A DNA stretch of 64,000 nucleotides from JAHECE01 sp963780675 (GCA_963780675.1 CAWACR010000003.1:124001-188000), one strand, 5' to 3'. Counted from the first letter of the stretch, positions 42,917-55,736 are shown. The notes: generated from the sequence alone by a model not told the origin. Numbers and translations are program-made.

Positions 42917-42931
42917 GATACTCCGGGTATC
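42917..42931. promoter_or_regulatory. GATAC-N5-GTATC inverted repeat upstream of the oligopeptide operon
   Basis: GATACTCCGGGTATC has 5-base arms. It sits in the 239-base gap before the binding-protein gene, which otherwise shows A/T-rich blips (TTAGGTAACGAT) that could be a promoter. The regulator is unknown. Confidence 0.4.
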
Positions 42932-43097
42932 ACTTAGGTAACGATCGTCCTCGACGGGGCCTTCGACCCGGGTTCGCGACGATCTGTCTGCTTATCGTCG
43001 GCCGGTCCCAGGCGGGTGATTCTGTCGCGGGGGCTCACGAGGCCCAGGCTGTCGAGCCGTTCGCGACGCGTGCCCCGCCGTCTCCAGAGGAGGAAAT

Positions 43098-44983
43098 GTG
43101 AGAATCAGGCGGACCTTCGCCGTCGGTGCGCTCGTCACCGCGGGAGCACTGGCCCTCAGCTCGTGCTCCACGCCCACCGTCGAGTCCAGCATCGAGGAGG
43201 GCACCTCGGTCACCGTCGGGTGGAACCAGGCGTTCTACGAGTACAACAACCTGAGCGCGACGGGCAACGCGACCGCCAACGCAAACATCACCTACATGAT
43301 GAACGACGCGTTCAACTACTACGACAAGGACCTCAACCTGGTCCCGAACGAGTCCTTCGGCACGTACGAGAAGGTCTCGGACGACCCGCTGACCGTTCAG
43401 TACACGGTCGCCGACGGGGTCGAGTGGTCCGACGGAGTCCCGGTCAGCGCCGCCGACCTCCTCCTCGCCTGGGCCGCCCAGAGCGGCAAGTACAACAACG
43501 TCGAGCCCGTGTACGACGAGGAGACCGGGGAGATCACCAACCAGGCCGAGCTCGACGCCGGCGTCTTCTTCAACTCGTCCAGCCCGGGCCTTGCGCTCGT
43601 GACCGAGGTCCCCGAGGTCAGCGAGGACGGCACGACCCTCACGCTCGTCTACTCCAAGCCGTTCGCCGACTGGGAGGTCGCGCTCTGGTCCGGATCGCAG
43701 ACCGGTGTGCCGGCCCACGTCGTCGCCCAGCACGCGCTCGGGATCGAGGACCCGCAGGAAGCGACCGACGCGCTCGTGGCCGCCTTCCAGGACGATGACG
43801 TCGAGGCGCTGAGCCCGATCGCCACCTTCTGGAACACCGGCTTCCAGTTCGTCAACATCCCGGACGACGAGTCGCTCTACGTCTCGAACGGCGCCTACGT
43901 GCTCACCGACCTCGTCGAGAACCAGTACCTCACCCTCGAGGCCAACCCCGACTACACCGGCGACCACCCCGCGCAGGTCGAGCGCGTGACCGTCCGCTAC
44001 AACGAGGACCCGATGGCTGCAGGTCCAGGCCCTCCAGAACGGCGAGGTCGACCTGATCTCCCCGCAGTCGACCGCTGACGTCCTTCAGGCGCTCCAGGGC
44101 ATCGAGGGCGTCGAGGTCATCTCCGGTGTCGAGGGCACCTACGAGCACGTCGACCTGGTCTTCGACAACGCCGGGCCCGTTCGACCCGGCGACCTACGGT
44201 GGCGACGCCGCGAAGGCTCTTGCGGTCCGCCAGGCGTTCCTCAAGACGATCCCGCGTCAGGAGATCATCGACACGATCATCACGCCGCTCAACCCCGACG
44301 CCGAGGTCCGCAACTCGTTCACTCATCGTCCCGGGCGCGCCAGGCTACGACGACATGGTCGCCGAGAACGGCTCCGACGCCTACGCCACGACCGACGTCG
44401 CCGGCGCCCAGGCCCTGCTCGCGCAGGCCGGTGTCACCACACCGGTCGACGTGCGCATGCTCTTCGGCCAGACGAACCCGCGCCGGCAGAGCGAGTTCGC
44501 GCTGATCCAGGCCTCGGCCGCGCAGGCCGGCTTCAACGTGATCGACGCGAGCGCCGTGCAGTGGGGTCCCCTGCTCGACGACACCACGCAGTACGACGCC
44601 TCGCTCTTCGGCTGGCAGTCGACGTCCACGGCCGTGACCGAGTCCGACGCCAACTACCGCACCGGTCGGCCAGAACAACTTCGGCGGCTACACCAACCCC
44701 GAGGTCGATGCTCTGTTCGACCAGCTTCAGGTGGAGACCGACCCGGCGGCGCAGTTCGACCTCCAGGTCCAGATCGAGAAGCACCTGTGGGCGGACGCGT
44801 TCGAGCGCCACGATCTTCCAGTTCCCGAGCGTGACCGCGTTCAACGAGAACGTCTCGGGCGTCGACCCGATCACCATCTCGCCGACCATCTTCTGGAACT
44901 TCTGGGAGTGGCAGACCACCGGTGAGACCGCGGCCTCGCCCACGGCGACGGTCCCGGCGGAGACCGAGGGCGCCGAGGGCTGA
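43098..44983 (+). CDS. Oligopeptide/dipeptide ABC transporter substrate-binding lipoprotein (SBP family 5), with five frame breaks
   Basis: About 626 residues when single bases near 44019, 44179, 44321, 44667 and 44803 are removed. The net length then fits the final stop. The lipobox ALSSCS is near residue 22. Family features are present: YTVADGVEWSDGVPVSAADL, PDDESLYVSNGAYVLTDLVE and the C-terminal FWNFWEW region. It captures peptides outside the cell and passes them to the permeases. GAGGAGGAAAT precedes the GTG at 43098. The first 308 codons are free of breaks. Because protein similarity continues across each break, I do not call it a pseudogene. Confidence 0.85.
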
Positions 44984-45010
44984 TCCCCTTCGACCCATCG
45001 ACACGACGAA

Positions 45011-45053
45011 CGGCGGGGGCACCGGAACCAGCCCGGTTCCGGTGCCCCCGCCG
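45011..45053 (+). terminator. Strong hairpin between the binding-protein and permease genes
   Basis: A 19-base arm (45011-45029) pairs perfectly with 45035-45053 around a 5-base loop. It starts 27 bases after the binding-protein stop. It likely ends or attenuates transcription so that the binding protein is made in excess of the permeases. Confidence 0.8.
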
Positions 45054-45202
45054 CTTCACCTCGTCCGTGCCCTGACGCCGGGCCCGGCGGCCGTTCTGAT
45101 CTGGGCCCTAGCGCCCTCGCGGCCGGCCCGCCGCCGCCCTAGTGTCGAGAAACGGTCCGCGCGACGGTGCGTGAACCCCTGACTCCGCTGTGAGACCCGC
45201 CC

Positions 45203-46755
45203 ATGCTGATGTTCATCGCCCGCCGGTTGGCGCTGGGCGCTGCGATCCTGCTGATCGCCACCTTCCTCATGTACGTGCTCGTCGACCTGTCGATGGATCC
45301 CCTCGCGGACCTGCGCACGAGCACCGCGCCCAACAAGGCGTTCCTCATCGAGGAGCGCATCGCGCTCCTCGGTCTCGACCAGCCGGTCGTCCAGCGCTAC
45401 GGCACCTGGCTCGCCGGGGTCGGCGCCTGCGTCATCGGCCAGTGCGACCTCGGTGAGGCCTGGCGGAGCGGCCAGGCCGTCTCGGCCCTGGTCGCGAGCG
45501 CCCTCGCCTCGACGGTGCAGCTCGTGCTCGCCTCGATCGTCATCTCGATCGTGCTGGGCGTGACGGTCGGCATCGTCAGCGCCCTTCGCCAGTACATCGT
45601 CGTTCGACTACCTGATCACCTTCGCCGTCGTTCCTGCTCTACTCGCTGCCCTTCTTCTGGGTGGCCGTCCTGCTCAAGCAGTGGGGGGCGATCGGCTTCA
45701 ACGACTTCCTCGAGGATCCGTATCTCTCGGCGCTCGTCCTGGTGGTCGTCAGTTCTCTCGTCGGCGTCTTCTGGATGCTCGCCGTGGGCGGGAAGGCCCG
45801 ACGGCGCCTCCAGACGTTCGCGATGGCCGGCGGCGCCACTCTCCTGGGTCTCGTCTACCTCCAGGTCTCCGGCTGGTGGACCACGCCGAACATCGGCCCG
45901 GTGCTCCTCGCGATCACGGGAGTCGGCATCGCGCTCGGGGTCACCGAGCTGTCCACCGGCTTGCGCAACCGGCGATCCCTGTACTCCGCCCTCACGGCGG
46001 TGGGCCTCGGGGTCGCTCTCTACTTCCCGATGCAGTACTTCTTCTTCTACGTCCCCATGTCGTGGGGCCTGGCGATCCTCCTCGCGCTGGTGACCGCCGC
46101 CGTCGGGATCGGCATCGGCTACGCGTGGGGAGGTCCCGACCGCGCGCCAGTCGGCGCGGACCGCGGCGATCGTCGTCGCTCCTCATGGCGGGTCTCATCT
46201 TCGTCGACCGCGTGTTGCAGGTCTGGCCCGAGTACTACAACTCCATCGGTGATCAAGGGCCGGCCGATCGCGACGTTCGGTGACCGCGACGCCGAACCTG
46301 GGCGGCGACTTCTGGGTGCAGACCCTCGACTCGTGCACGCACCTGGTCCTGCCGACCCTGACCCTCGTCGCTCATCTCGTTCGCCGGCTACACGCGCTAC
46401 TCGCGCGGCAGCATGCTCGAGGTGATGAACCAGGACTACATCCGCACCGCGCGCGCCAAGGGGCTGACGGAGCGGACCGTGGTGATCGTCCGTCACGCGT
46501 TCCGCAACTCGCTGATCCCGCTCGCCACGATCATCCCGCTCGACGTGATCACGCTGGTCGGCGGGGCGGTCATCACCGAGACCATCTTCGGCTGGCCCGG
46601 CATGGGCCAGCTCTTCGTCCGCTCGCTCGAGAACGCGGAGATCGAACCGGTGATGGCCTACCTGGTCATCGTCGCGGCCGCTCGCGATCATCGCCAACCT
46701 CGTCGCCGACATCATCTACGCCGGCCTCGACCCACGGATCCGGGTGAACGCATGA
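45203..46755 (+). CDS. Oligopeptide ABC transporter permease DppB-like, extended, with eight frame breaks
   Basis: 514 residues if single inserted bases near 45602, 45630, 46147, 46178, 46248, 46282, 46370 and 46680 are removed. The count restores the stop at 46753-46755. The first helix MLMFIARRLALGAAILLI and the C-terminal EAA-type loop (MLEVMNQDYIRTARAKGLTE) mark DppB permeases. The protein is about 180 residues longer than standard DppB because several extra hydrophobic helices occur in the middle (about residues 150-320). Its TGA overlaps the ATG of the second permease. Confidence 0.82.
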
Positions 46756-47821
46756 CCACCACGCCTCCCTCGGACCCGCAGGACCGCTCCGAGACCGCCG
46801 TCGAGGAGGACCGCCTCGAGAACGCCATCGAGCTCAAGGAGGTCGAGGGACTCTCCCAGGGCCAGATCGTCCGCCGACGCTTCCTCCGACACCGCGGCGC
46901 CATGGTCGCCATCGTCGTCCTCGCGTTCATCGTGGTCCTCGCGGCCACGTCCATCGGATGGGGCCCGATCCCCGGCTGGTGGATCTGGGACTACACGACG
47001 CCTCTTCCGGTGGTGAACGGGGGAGCGCCCACGATGACCCTGCCCACGTGGCTCGGCGGTCCCGGCTTCTCGCTCGGCGAGCACCCGTTCGGCCAGGACG
47101 ACATCGGCCGCGACATCTTCGCCCGGGTGATGCAGGGGACGCAGACGTCGCTCACTGGTCATGGTCATCGTCGGTCTCATCGCCACTGGCCGTCGGCATC
47201 GCGGTCGGCTCCCTCGCCGGCTACTACCGCGGGTGGATCGACAACGTCCTCATGCGCGTCGACCGACCTGGTCATCACCATCCCGGTGATCGTCATCGGC
47301 TGCCGTGCTCGGCAAGATGGTGGGCGGCTCGAGCGCCGTGCTGCTCGCGATCGCGCTCGGTCTGATCTCGTGGACCGGCCTCGCCCGGCTCGTGCGCGGC
47401 GAGTTCCTCACCCTGCGCGAGCGCGAGTTCGTCGACGCCGCGCGGGTGGCCGGGGCGAGCGACCGGCGCATCATCTTCAAGCACATCCTGCCCAACGCCA
47501 TCGGCGTGATCATCGTGAACACCACGCTGCTCATGAGCGCGGCGATCCTGCTCGAGACCGCACTGAGCTACCTCGGCTTCGGCATCACCGCGCCGAACGT
47601 CTCGCTCGGCAAGCTCATCAGCGAGTACCAGAGCGCCTTCGCCACGCGTCCCTGGCTGTTCTGGTGGCCCGGCTTCTTCATCATCGCCGATCGCGCTGTG
47701 CATCAACTTCATCGGCGACGGCCTGCGCGACGCGTTCGACCCGCGGCAGAAGCGCATCCCGTCGCAGCGGAAGATGGACCGCGCCGCACGGCGGCAGAGC
47801 GCCCGGGTGGGTGCCGCGTGA
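46752..47821 (+). CDS. Oligopeptide ABC transporter permease DppC-like, with five frame breaks
   Basis: 354 residues after removing single bases near 47154, 47185, 47261, 47298 and 47689. The N-terminal cytoplasmic region (about 45 residues) leads to RRRFLRHRGAMVAIVVLAFI, a typical DppC start. HPFGQDDIGRDIFARVMQGT and REREFVDAARVAGASDRRII (EAA loop) are characteristic. It pairs with DppB. The ATG is inside the ATGA overlap at 46752. The last codon is at 47821, next to a reverse-strand gene. Confidence 0.85.
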
Positions 47822-47841
47822 GGCCGGTCGTCAGCCGGGCC

Positions 47842-48393
47842 TCACGCGAGGGCGGTGCCGAGCCAGACCCACGTCGCGAGCGCGATCAGGGTGGCGATCG
47901 TGCCGACGTGCCAGGTGATGCTCAGGTGGACGGCCTGCTGCGGCGCGGCGTCGAGGTAGCCGGCCCCACGCAGCGCCGCCCACCGCTCCTCGACCGCGAA
48001 CGCCGCCGACGTGGCGCTCGCGCCGGCAGGGGAACTCTCACGGCGCGCCGCCCACACGCCACCGGCCGGTGCCGCCCAGACCGTCACGGCGCCGTCGGTG
48101 GTCACCAGGCGCAGGGCCCAGGTGGTCTCGACGCGCTGCAGGCACGGCCACGGCACGTGGATCGTCCGGAACACGTTGCGGACGGTGAGCCCGCCGTCGG
48201 ACACCTCGAGCGCCGGGCTCCAGAAGAGGGCCCAGGTCATCACCGCGACGAGGGCCGGCACGCCGCCCGAGCGCGCGAGGACCGCCAGGCCGCCCTCGGC
48301 GGCGGTCAGGACCAGGGAGAGGCCGGCCACGAGCGCCATGCCACCGGCCAGCACGCGTCCGAACGCGGAGCGGAAGGTTCGGACCGGGCCCAT
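47842..48393 (-). CDS. PH domain-like membrane protein
   Basis: 183 residues. Two N-terminal helices (about 12-60) precede a small beta domain (VSDGGLTVRNVFRTIHVPWP, then VETTWALRLVTTDGAVTVWA) of bacterial PH type, and a C-terminal helix (about 160-180) follows. It lies on the opposite strand between the permease and ATPase genes of the oligopeptide operon, so it splits that operon. The ATG at 48393 is chosen because the longer frame starts within the ATPase gene's leader region. Function unknown. Confidence 0.72.
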   Translation of the reverse strand: MGPVRTFRSAFGRVLAGGMALVAGLSLVLTAAEGGLAVLARSGGVPALVAVMTWALFWSPALEVSDGGLTVRNVFRTIHVPWPCLQRVETTWALRLVTTDGAVTVWAAPAGGVWAARRESSPAGASATSAAFAVEERWAALRGAGYLDAAPQQAVHLSITWHVGTIATLIALATWVWLGTALA

Positions 48394-48461
48394 CGCGCCA
48401 TGCTCGCACGTCCGCGTCGGTTCACCGCCGCGCGCAGCCGTCACGAAGGGACCTGAGACCA

Positions 48462-50360
48462 GTGGCCATTGACACCGCGCCGGCGGCGCCCCACCCGCCG
48501 GTCGACGACGGCGAGCCGATCCTGCGGGTGCGCGACCTCGGCGTCGACTTCTGGGTCGAGGGCGAGTGGTTCCCGGCGGCGATCGACATCAACTACGACG
48601 TGCACGCCGGGCGAGGTGCTCGCGATCGTGGGCGAGTCCGGCTCGGGCAAGACCCAGTCGTCGATGGCGCTGCTCGGGCTGCTCCCGGCCAACGGGCGCG
48701 CACGGGGGAGCGCGGTCAGCTCGCCGGCCGCGAGCTCATCGGGCTCGGGCACGGGCGAGCTCCGCGACGTGCGCGGCAACGAGATCGCGGTGATCTTCCA
48801 GGAGCCGATGACGGCGCTGAACCCGGTCTACACGGTCGGCTTCCAGATCGTGGAGGCGCTGCGCGCGCACCTGCGCCATGGCGCCCGGCCGCGGCCAAGG
48901 AGCGGGCGATCGAGCTGCTCGGCTGGTCGAGATCCCCGACCCGGAGCGGCGCTTCGACCAGCTACCCGCACCAGCTCTCCGGCGGTCAGCGCCAGCGCGC
49001 GATGATCGCCCAGTCGCTCTCCTGCGACCCGAAGCTGCTCATCGCCGACGAGCCGACGACGGCGCTCGACGTGACGGTGCAGGCCGAGATCCTCGAGCTG
49101 CTGCGCGACCTGCGCACCCGCGTCTCGACTCCGCGATCGTCCTCATCACGCACGACATGGGCGTCGTCGCCGACCTCGCCGACCGCATCATCGTGATGAA
49201 GGACGGCCTGGTCGTCGAGCGCGGCACCGTCGACCGAGATCTTCCACCGACCCGCAGCACCCGTACACCCAGCAGCTGCTCGCCGCGGTGCCGCACCTCG
49301 GCGTCTCGGCGGGGCGAGCCGAACGGCGAGAGCGCGGTCGCGGCGCCGACGTCGTCGAACCGGCCGCTGCTGCCGAGCGGTCCAGTCCGGCGGCGCCGCA
49401 CCGATCATGCGCGCCGACGACGTCGCGATCGAGTACCCGAAGCGCGGCCGCGCGCCCGCGTTCCGCGCCGTCGACGACGTCGAGCCTCGCAGATCGACGC
49501 CCGGCGAGGTCGTCGGTCTCGTGGGGGAGTCCGGCTCGGGCAAGACGACGCATCGGGCGCGCCGTCGTCGGCCTGCTCCCGGTCGCCGGCGGGCCGCTGA
49601 CGATCGCGGGCCAGGACATCTCGCGAGGACGGCGCGCCGCAGCAAGGACCTCGTGCCGCTGCGCCGCAAGCGTCGGCATCGTGTTCCAGGACCCCGGCTC
49701 GTCGCTCAACCCCCGCCTGCCGATCGGCCAGTCGATCGGCGAGCCGCTCTTCCTGCACGCGCGGCGCCAAGGGGAAGGACCTCGACCCGCGCGTCGAGGA
49801 CCTGCTCGACCAGGTCGAGCTGCCGCGGCGCATCCGCAACCGCTACCCGCACGAGCTCTCCGGCGGCCAGCGCCAGCGCGTCGGCATCGCGCGGGCCCTC
49901 GCGCTGGAACCGCAAGCTGCTCGTCGCCGACGAGCCGACGTCGGCGCTCGACGTCTCGGTGCAGGCGCAGGTGCTCGACCTGCTTCGCAGGAGCTGCAGC
50001 GCGAGCTACGGCTTCGCCTGCCTGTTCATCAGCCACGACCTCGCCGTCGTCGAGATGCTCGCCCACCGGATCGCCGTGATGCACAACGGCAAGCTCGTGG
50101 AGGTCGGACCCGACCGAGCGAGATCCTGCAACGCGCCCGCACGACCCGTACACCCAGCGGCTGATCGCGGCCGTGCCCGTGCCCGACCCGGAGGAGCAGC
50201 GCGCCCGGAGGGAGCGGCGCGACGCCCTGCTGGAGGAGGAGCGCAACCGCGAGACGGACCTGGACGAGTACGCCCACCAACGGGCGATCCGCGAGCAGGA
50301 CGAGGCCCGCGAGGACATCCTGGAGGACGAGGACCGCCGCCTGCCCCCCAGATCGGCTGA
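48462..50360 (+). CDS. Fused dual ATP-binding protein (DppD-DppF type), with many frame breaks
   Basis: One gene for two ABC ATPase domains of the oligopeptide family. Domain 1 (about residues 20-290) has Walker A GESGSGKTQ, Q-loop VIFQEPMTALNP, signature LSGGQRQRAMIAQSL and Walker B LLIADEPTTALD. Domain 2 (about 325-590) has GESGSGKTT, FQDPGSSLNPRLPIGQ, LSGGQRQRVGIARAL and LLVADEPTSALD. DPYTQRLIAAVP ends the second oligopeptide tail. At least a dozen single-base changes are needed, three within 30 bases near 49485-49515. I placed the stop at 50358-50360. A one-base change in a C-run is needed to reach it, so the end is less sure. Confidence 0.8.
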
Positions 50361-50421
50361 CCTCCGCGCGCACCACGCACCCGGCAGACCCCCTCGAACC
50401 GGGACGTTCAGGACGCCCCGG

Positions 50422-50427
50422 TACGAT
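50422..50427 (+). promoter_or_regulatory. -10-like box upstream of typA
   Basis: TACGAT at 50422-50427 lies 24 bases before the ATG at 50452. It fits TANNNT. A -35 box is not clear. Confidence 0.4.
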
Positions 50428-50451
50428 CGTCCCCGAATCCCCTTCGGCGAG

Positions 50452-52409
<1,958 letters not shown>

Positions 52410-52413
<4 letters not shown>

Positions 52414-52877
52414 CGACGGCGGAGCCGGGTGAGGGGCTCGAGGACCCGACGGGAGAGCCAGGGGACCACCCGACGTCGTCCGCCCCGGACGACGCGCCGC
52501 CGTCCCTCGACGGCCTGCTCGCCTCCGGTCGGGCCGTGACCTGGCCCCTGTGCGTCGTCGGGGGCCTCGCCGTCGGCGTCCTCGGGACCGTCGTCCACCG
52601 CGTGGCGAGCCCGTGGGGTCTCGTGATCGCCCTCCTGGCCGCGCTGAGCGGGGCGGTCCTCGCCCGTGCGCTCGCGCAGGGGACGGGCCTCGCGATCTTC
52701 GGCGCCGCGCTCCTGACGGTCACTCAGCTGATGAGCCAGCTGCGCCCGGGCGGCGATGTCGTGATCGCCGGAGACGGCCTGGGCCACGCCTGGCTCTACG
52801 GATCGGTGCTCACCGTGGCGATCGCCGCCTTCCTGCCGGCGCGTTGGTTCGGGCGGTCGGCCCCGGCGGTGACCTGA
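52410..52877 (+). CDS. DUF6113-like membrane protein
   Basis: 155 residues. A Pro/Ser/Asp-rich N-terminal tail of about 40 residues precedes four membrane helices (LCVVGGLAVGVLGTVVHRVA, LVIALLAALSGAVLARALAQ, FGAALLTVTQLMSQ and LYGSVLTVAIAAFLPARWF). It starts in ATGA overlap with typA and ends 3 bases before the flavin reductase gene. It is a common actinobacterial neighbour of typA. No function is known. Confidence 0.75.
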
Positions 52878-52880
52878 CGG

Positions 52881-53465
52881 ATGGACGACGGCCTGTCGGG
52901 CGCCCGCACGGACGGCCCCCCGGACGACGACGGCGCCCGCTTGGCAGAGGCGTTCCGCGCGGCCATGGCCCGCCTCGCCTCGGGGGTGAGCGTGGTCGCC
53001 GTCGGCCGTGGCCCCGGCCGGCCCGGCGTTCGACCGGGTGCTCGAGCCGGCGGGGCCGGGGTGGAGCACGCCATCACGGTGACGTCGCTGGCGTCGGTCT
53101 CGCTCGACCCGCCGATGGTCCTCTTCTGCGTGCACCGCGACGCCCGGCTGCGGGAGGCGCTCGACGACGTCGACACCTGGTCCGTGAGCATCCTCGATGC
53201 GAGCGCGGGTCCGGTTGCGGACTGGCTCGCGACCCCCGGTCGGCCGGCGCTCGGCGCCCTGGACCGCGTGGCGCACCGGCGCGGTCCAGTCTCCGGAGCC
53301 GCGCTGCTGGAGCAGGCGCAGGCGTGGCTGGAGTGCCGGACCGCATGGATCAAGGCAGCCGGGGACCACGACGTCGTCGTCGGGGAGGTGCTCGCCGCCG
53401 AGGTGGCGCCCGGCGCCCGCGGCGGCCTCGTCCACCGGCTGGGGCGGGTCGAACCCCAGCGGTGA
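52881..53465 (+). CDS. Flavin reductase-like domain protein
   Basis: 194 residues. FRAAMARLASGVSVVAV, EHAITVTSLASVSLDPPMVLF and VGEVLAAEVAPGARGGLVHR are conserved parts of the FMN-binding split barrel of the flavin reductase (HpaC-like) family, which reduces FMN with NAD(P)H. The loop after the first strand is expanded with Gly/Pro/Arg (about residues 45-60). The ATG at 52881 is 3 bases after the previous stop. Its partner oxygenase is not in the window. Confidence 0.88.
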   Translation: MDDGLSGARTDGPPDDDGARLAEAFRAAMARLASGVSVVAVGRGPGRPGVRPGARAGGAGVEHAITVTSLASVSLDPPMVLFCVHRDARLREALDDVDTWSVSILDASAGPVADWLATPGRPALGALDRVAHRRGPVSGAALLEQAQAWLECRTAWIKAAGDHDVVVGEVLAAEVAPGARGGLVHRLGRVEPQR

Positions 53466-53617
53466 GGTCCTTCGCCCCGGCGGAGCGACACACCTCGGGT
53501 CGGCGTGAGCCTGCCCACAGATTTCCTCACAGCGGGAAACGAGGACCGGGCGTCCGTAGCATGGAAGGAGTCGACCGCATCGCGGTCTTTCCCGACCGTC
53601 TACGGAATGAGCACCGG

Positions 53618-55387
53618 ATGGGCGTCAGCGACGTCACGCAGCCCGATACTCCAGCCTCCGCGCCCGAGGACCCCGCCGCCCGGTCGCCGCTCGGCGACCT
53701 CGGGACCGAGCCCGCTCGGCGCAGGTGGCCGAAGGTGGTGCTCGGCATCGGGATCGGCGTCGCCGTGCTCGGAGGGGCGTACCTCGCTGCCGCCTACTAC
53801 CTCGGCGACCGGGTGCCGCGCGAGACCAGCGTCGCAGGTGTGCAGATCGGCGGGATGACTGCCTCGCAGGCCGAGGAGGCCCTGAGCGAGGGCCTCGCCG
53901 ACGTCGGCGCCCAGCCCGTCGTGATCGTGGTCGACGGAGCGAACGTCCAGGTCGACCCAGTCGCGGTCGGCCTGGCCCTCGACGCCGAGGCGACGGTGGA
54001 CCAGTTCACCGGCTACACCCTCGAGCCGAGGGTGCTTCTCGGCCACGTCCTGGGACTGGGTGAGCAGCCCGCGGTGAGCACCGTGGACACGGCGGACCTC
54101 GAGGCCGCCGTCGGCGCCGCCGCGCCCGAGCTCGAGGTGGCGCCGGTCGAGGGTGCGATCGGCTTCTCCGGCACCGAGGCCGTCCCCGTCGAGCCCGCGG
54201 ACGGCGTGGCCGTCGATGTCGAGGCGACCTCCGCACTCCTTCGGGAGACCTGGTTGGAGGGTGGGCCGGTCGTCGGGGTGACCGAGGTGGTCGAGCCGAC
54301 GGTCGACGCCGAGGCCGTGCAGACGGCGATGGAGACCATTGCCGGACCCCTGACCAGCGCACCTATCTCGGTCGCTGCCGGGGAGACGGTCACGCCCATC
54401 CCGCTCGAGGCGCTCGTCGCCGTCAGCCGGATCGAGCCGGAGGGCGCCGGGCTCGTCCTGCGGATCGACGGCGAGGCGCTCAAGGCGAAGGTCTACGAGC
54501 TCACGCCGGGCATCGGTGAGGAGCCGAAGGACGCGAGCATCGTCCTGCAGGGCGGCGCGCCGGTCGTCGTGCCGTCCGTGGCCGGTGTCGGGATCGACGC
54601 CGCCGCGCTCGCGGACGCGGCCGCCGTCGCCGCCGTGTCGACTACCGATCGCACGGCACGCATCGAGCTCGTCCAGGTCGAGCCGGAGCTCACCACGGAG
54701 GAGGCGCAGGCCCTCGGCATCGTCGAGAAGGTGTCCGAGTTCTCCACCCCGATGCCCTACGACCCGGTCCGGACCCAGAACCTCGTCGCGGGGACCGCGA
54801 TCATCAGCGGCGACATCGTGATGCCGGGCGAGACGTTCAGCCTGATCGATGCGCTCGGCCCGATCACGGCCGCCCGCGGCTTCACCATGTCCCACGTGGT
54901 CGTCGACGGAAACGTGTCGGAGGCGCTGGGCGGCGGTCTGTCCCAGCTGGCGACGACGACGTACAACGCCTCGTACTTCGCCGGCATGGACGACGTGTTC
55001 CACAAGCCGCACTCGCGCTGGTTCGACCGCTACCCCGAGGGGCGCGAGGCGACGATGTTCACCCCGTCCATCGACATGCAGTGGCGCAACAACACCCAGT
55101 ACGGCGTGCTGGTCCAGGCCTGGGTGGCGAACAGCCGCACGCACGTGGCCCTCTGGAGCACGAAGGTCTGGGACGTGGAGTCCGTCACAGGCCCGCGCTA
55201 CAACATCACGGCGCCGCGGACCGTGTACAACACCTCCGCCGACTGCACGCCGGAGTCCGGCGGTCAGTCCGGGTTCACGGTCCAGGTCACGCGGACCCGG
55301 ACCCGGGCCGGCGAGGCCCCCGAGACGCAGAAGTGGACCACCACCTACCAGCCGTGGAACCGGATCGTCTGCGGCGCTGCGCCCTGA
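53618..55387 (+). CDS. VanW family protein with an N-terminal membrane anchor
   Basis: 589 residues. A cytoplasmic N-terminus is followed by a membrane helix at about 42-65 (VVLGIGIGVAVLGGAYLAAA). Two repeated putative peptidoglycan-binding (YoaR-like) domains follow (VPRETSVAGVQIGGMTASQA and the EPTVDAEAVQTAMETIAG region). The C-terminal VanW domain (about 380-550) has GDIVMPGETFSLIDALGPIT, GGGLSQLATTTYNASYFAGM and YPEGREATMF. VanW domains are exported and linked to the cell wall, with no proven reaction. The ATG at 53618 is the closest one. A leaderless start further up near 53561 is possible (TAGCAT box). Confidence 0.88.
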   Translation: MGVSDVTQPDTPASAPEDPAARSPLGDLGTEPARRRWPKVVLGIGIGVAVLGGAYLAAAYYLGDRVPRETSVAGVQIGGMTASQAEEALSEGLADVGAQPVVIVVDGANVQVDPVAVGLALDAEATVDQFTGYTLEPRVLLGHVLGLGEQPAVSTVDTADLEAAVGAAAPELEVAPVEGAIGFSGTEAVPVEPADGVAVDVEATSALLRETWLEGGPVVGVTEVVEPTVDAEAVQTAMETIAGPLTSAPISVAAGETVTPIPLEALVAVSRIEPEGAGLVLRIDGEALKAKVYELTPGIGEEPKDASIVLQGGAPVVVPSVAGVGIDAAALADAAAVAAVSTTDRTARIELVQVEPELTTEEAQALGIVEKVSEFSTPMPYDPVRTQNLVAGTAIISGDIVMPGETFSLIDALGPITAARGFTMSHVVVDGNVSEALGGGLSQLATTTYNASYFAGMDDVFHKPHSRWFDRYPEGREATMFTPSIDMQWRNNTQYGVLVQAWVANSRTHVALWSTKVWDVESVTGPRYNITAPRTVYNTSADCTPESGGQSGFTVQVTRTRTRAGEAPETQKWTTTYQPWNRIVCGAAP

Positions 55388-55429
55388 TCCGCCTCCCCGC
55401 CCGGCCCTGCATCTCGCGGACCGCGCAGT

Positions 55430-55705
55430 TCAGCGGGGTCGACGGCGCGGGGGAGGCGGCGGGACCCGCTTGCCGACGGCGATCGCCTCGGCCGGGATCG
55501 CGACGTCGCCCGTTCGGGTGCGCACCGTGACGCCCTCCGGGCCGCAGGCGACGAGGTAGCCCAGCGCGTCCGTGTGTCCCGGCCCGACGTCGCCGGACCG
55601 TTCGATGCGGTAGCGGACGACGACCCGGTCGCCCGCCGTCCATGCCAGCCACGGCTTGTCGGCGGGCTCGCCGGCCGACCGGGACGCTGCCGGGATCCCG
55701 GACAT
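55430..55705 (-). CDS. Rv0428c-type SH3-like small protein
   Basis: 91 residues. WLAWTAGDRVVVRYRIERSG, then DALGYLVACGPEGVTVRTRT is a small SH3-like beta barrel known as the N-terminal part of Rv0428c-like acetyltransferases in Actinobacteria. Here it stands alone, with no acetyltransferase domain. It is divergent from fdxA. Function unknown. Confidence 0.7.
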   Translation of the reverse strand: MSGIPAASRSAGEPADKPWLAWTAGDRVVVRYRIERSGDVGPGHTDALGYLVACGPEGVTVRTRTGDVAIPAEAIAVGKRVPPPPPRRRPR

Positions 55706-55736
55706 GGACTCCTCGCGGACGTGATGGCCGACTTGG

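Noticed and set aside
43098..50360. Calling the oligopeptide operon genes pseudogenes
   Set aside because: All motifs and long conserved stretches remain across breaks, and typA next to them has the same pattern.
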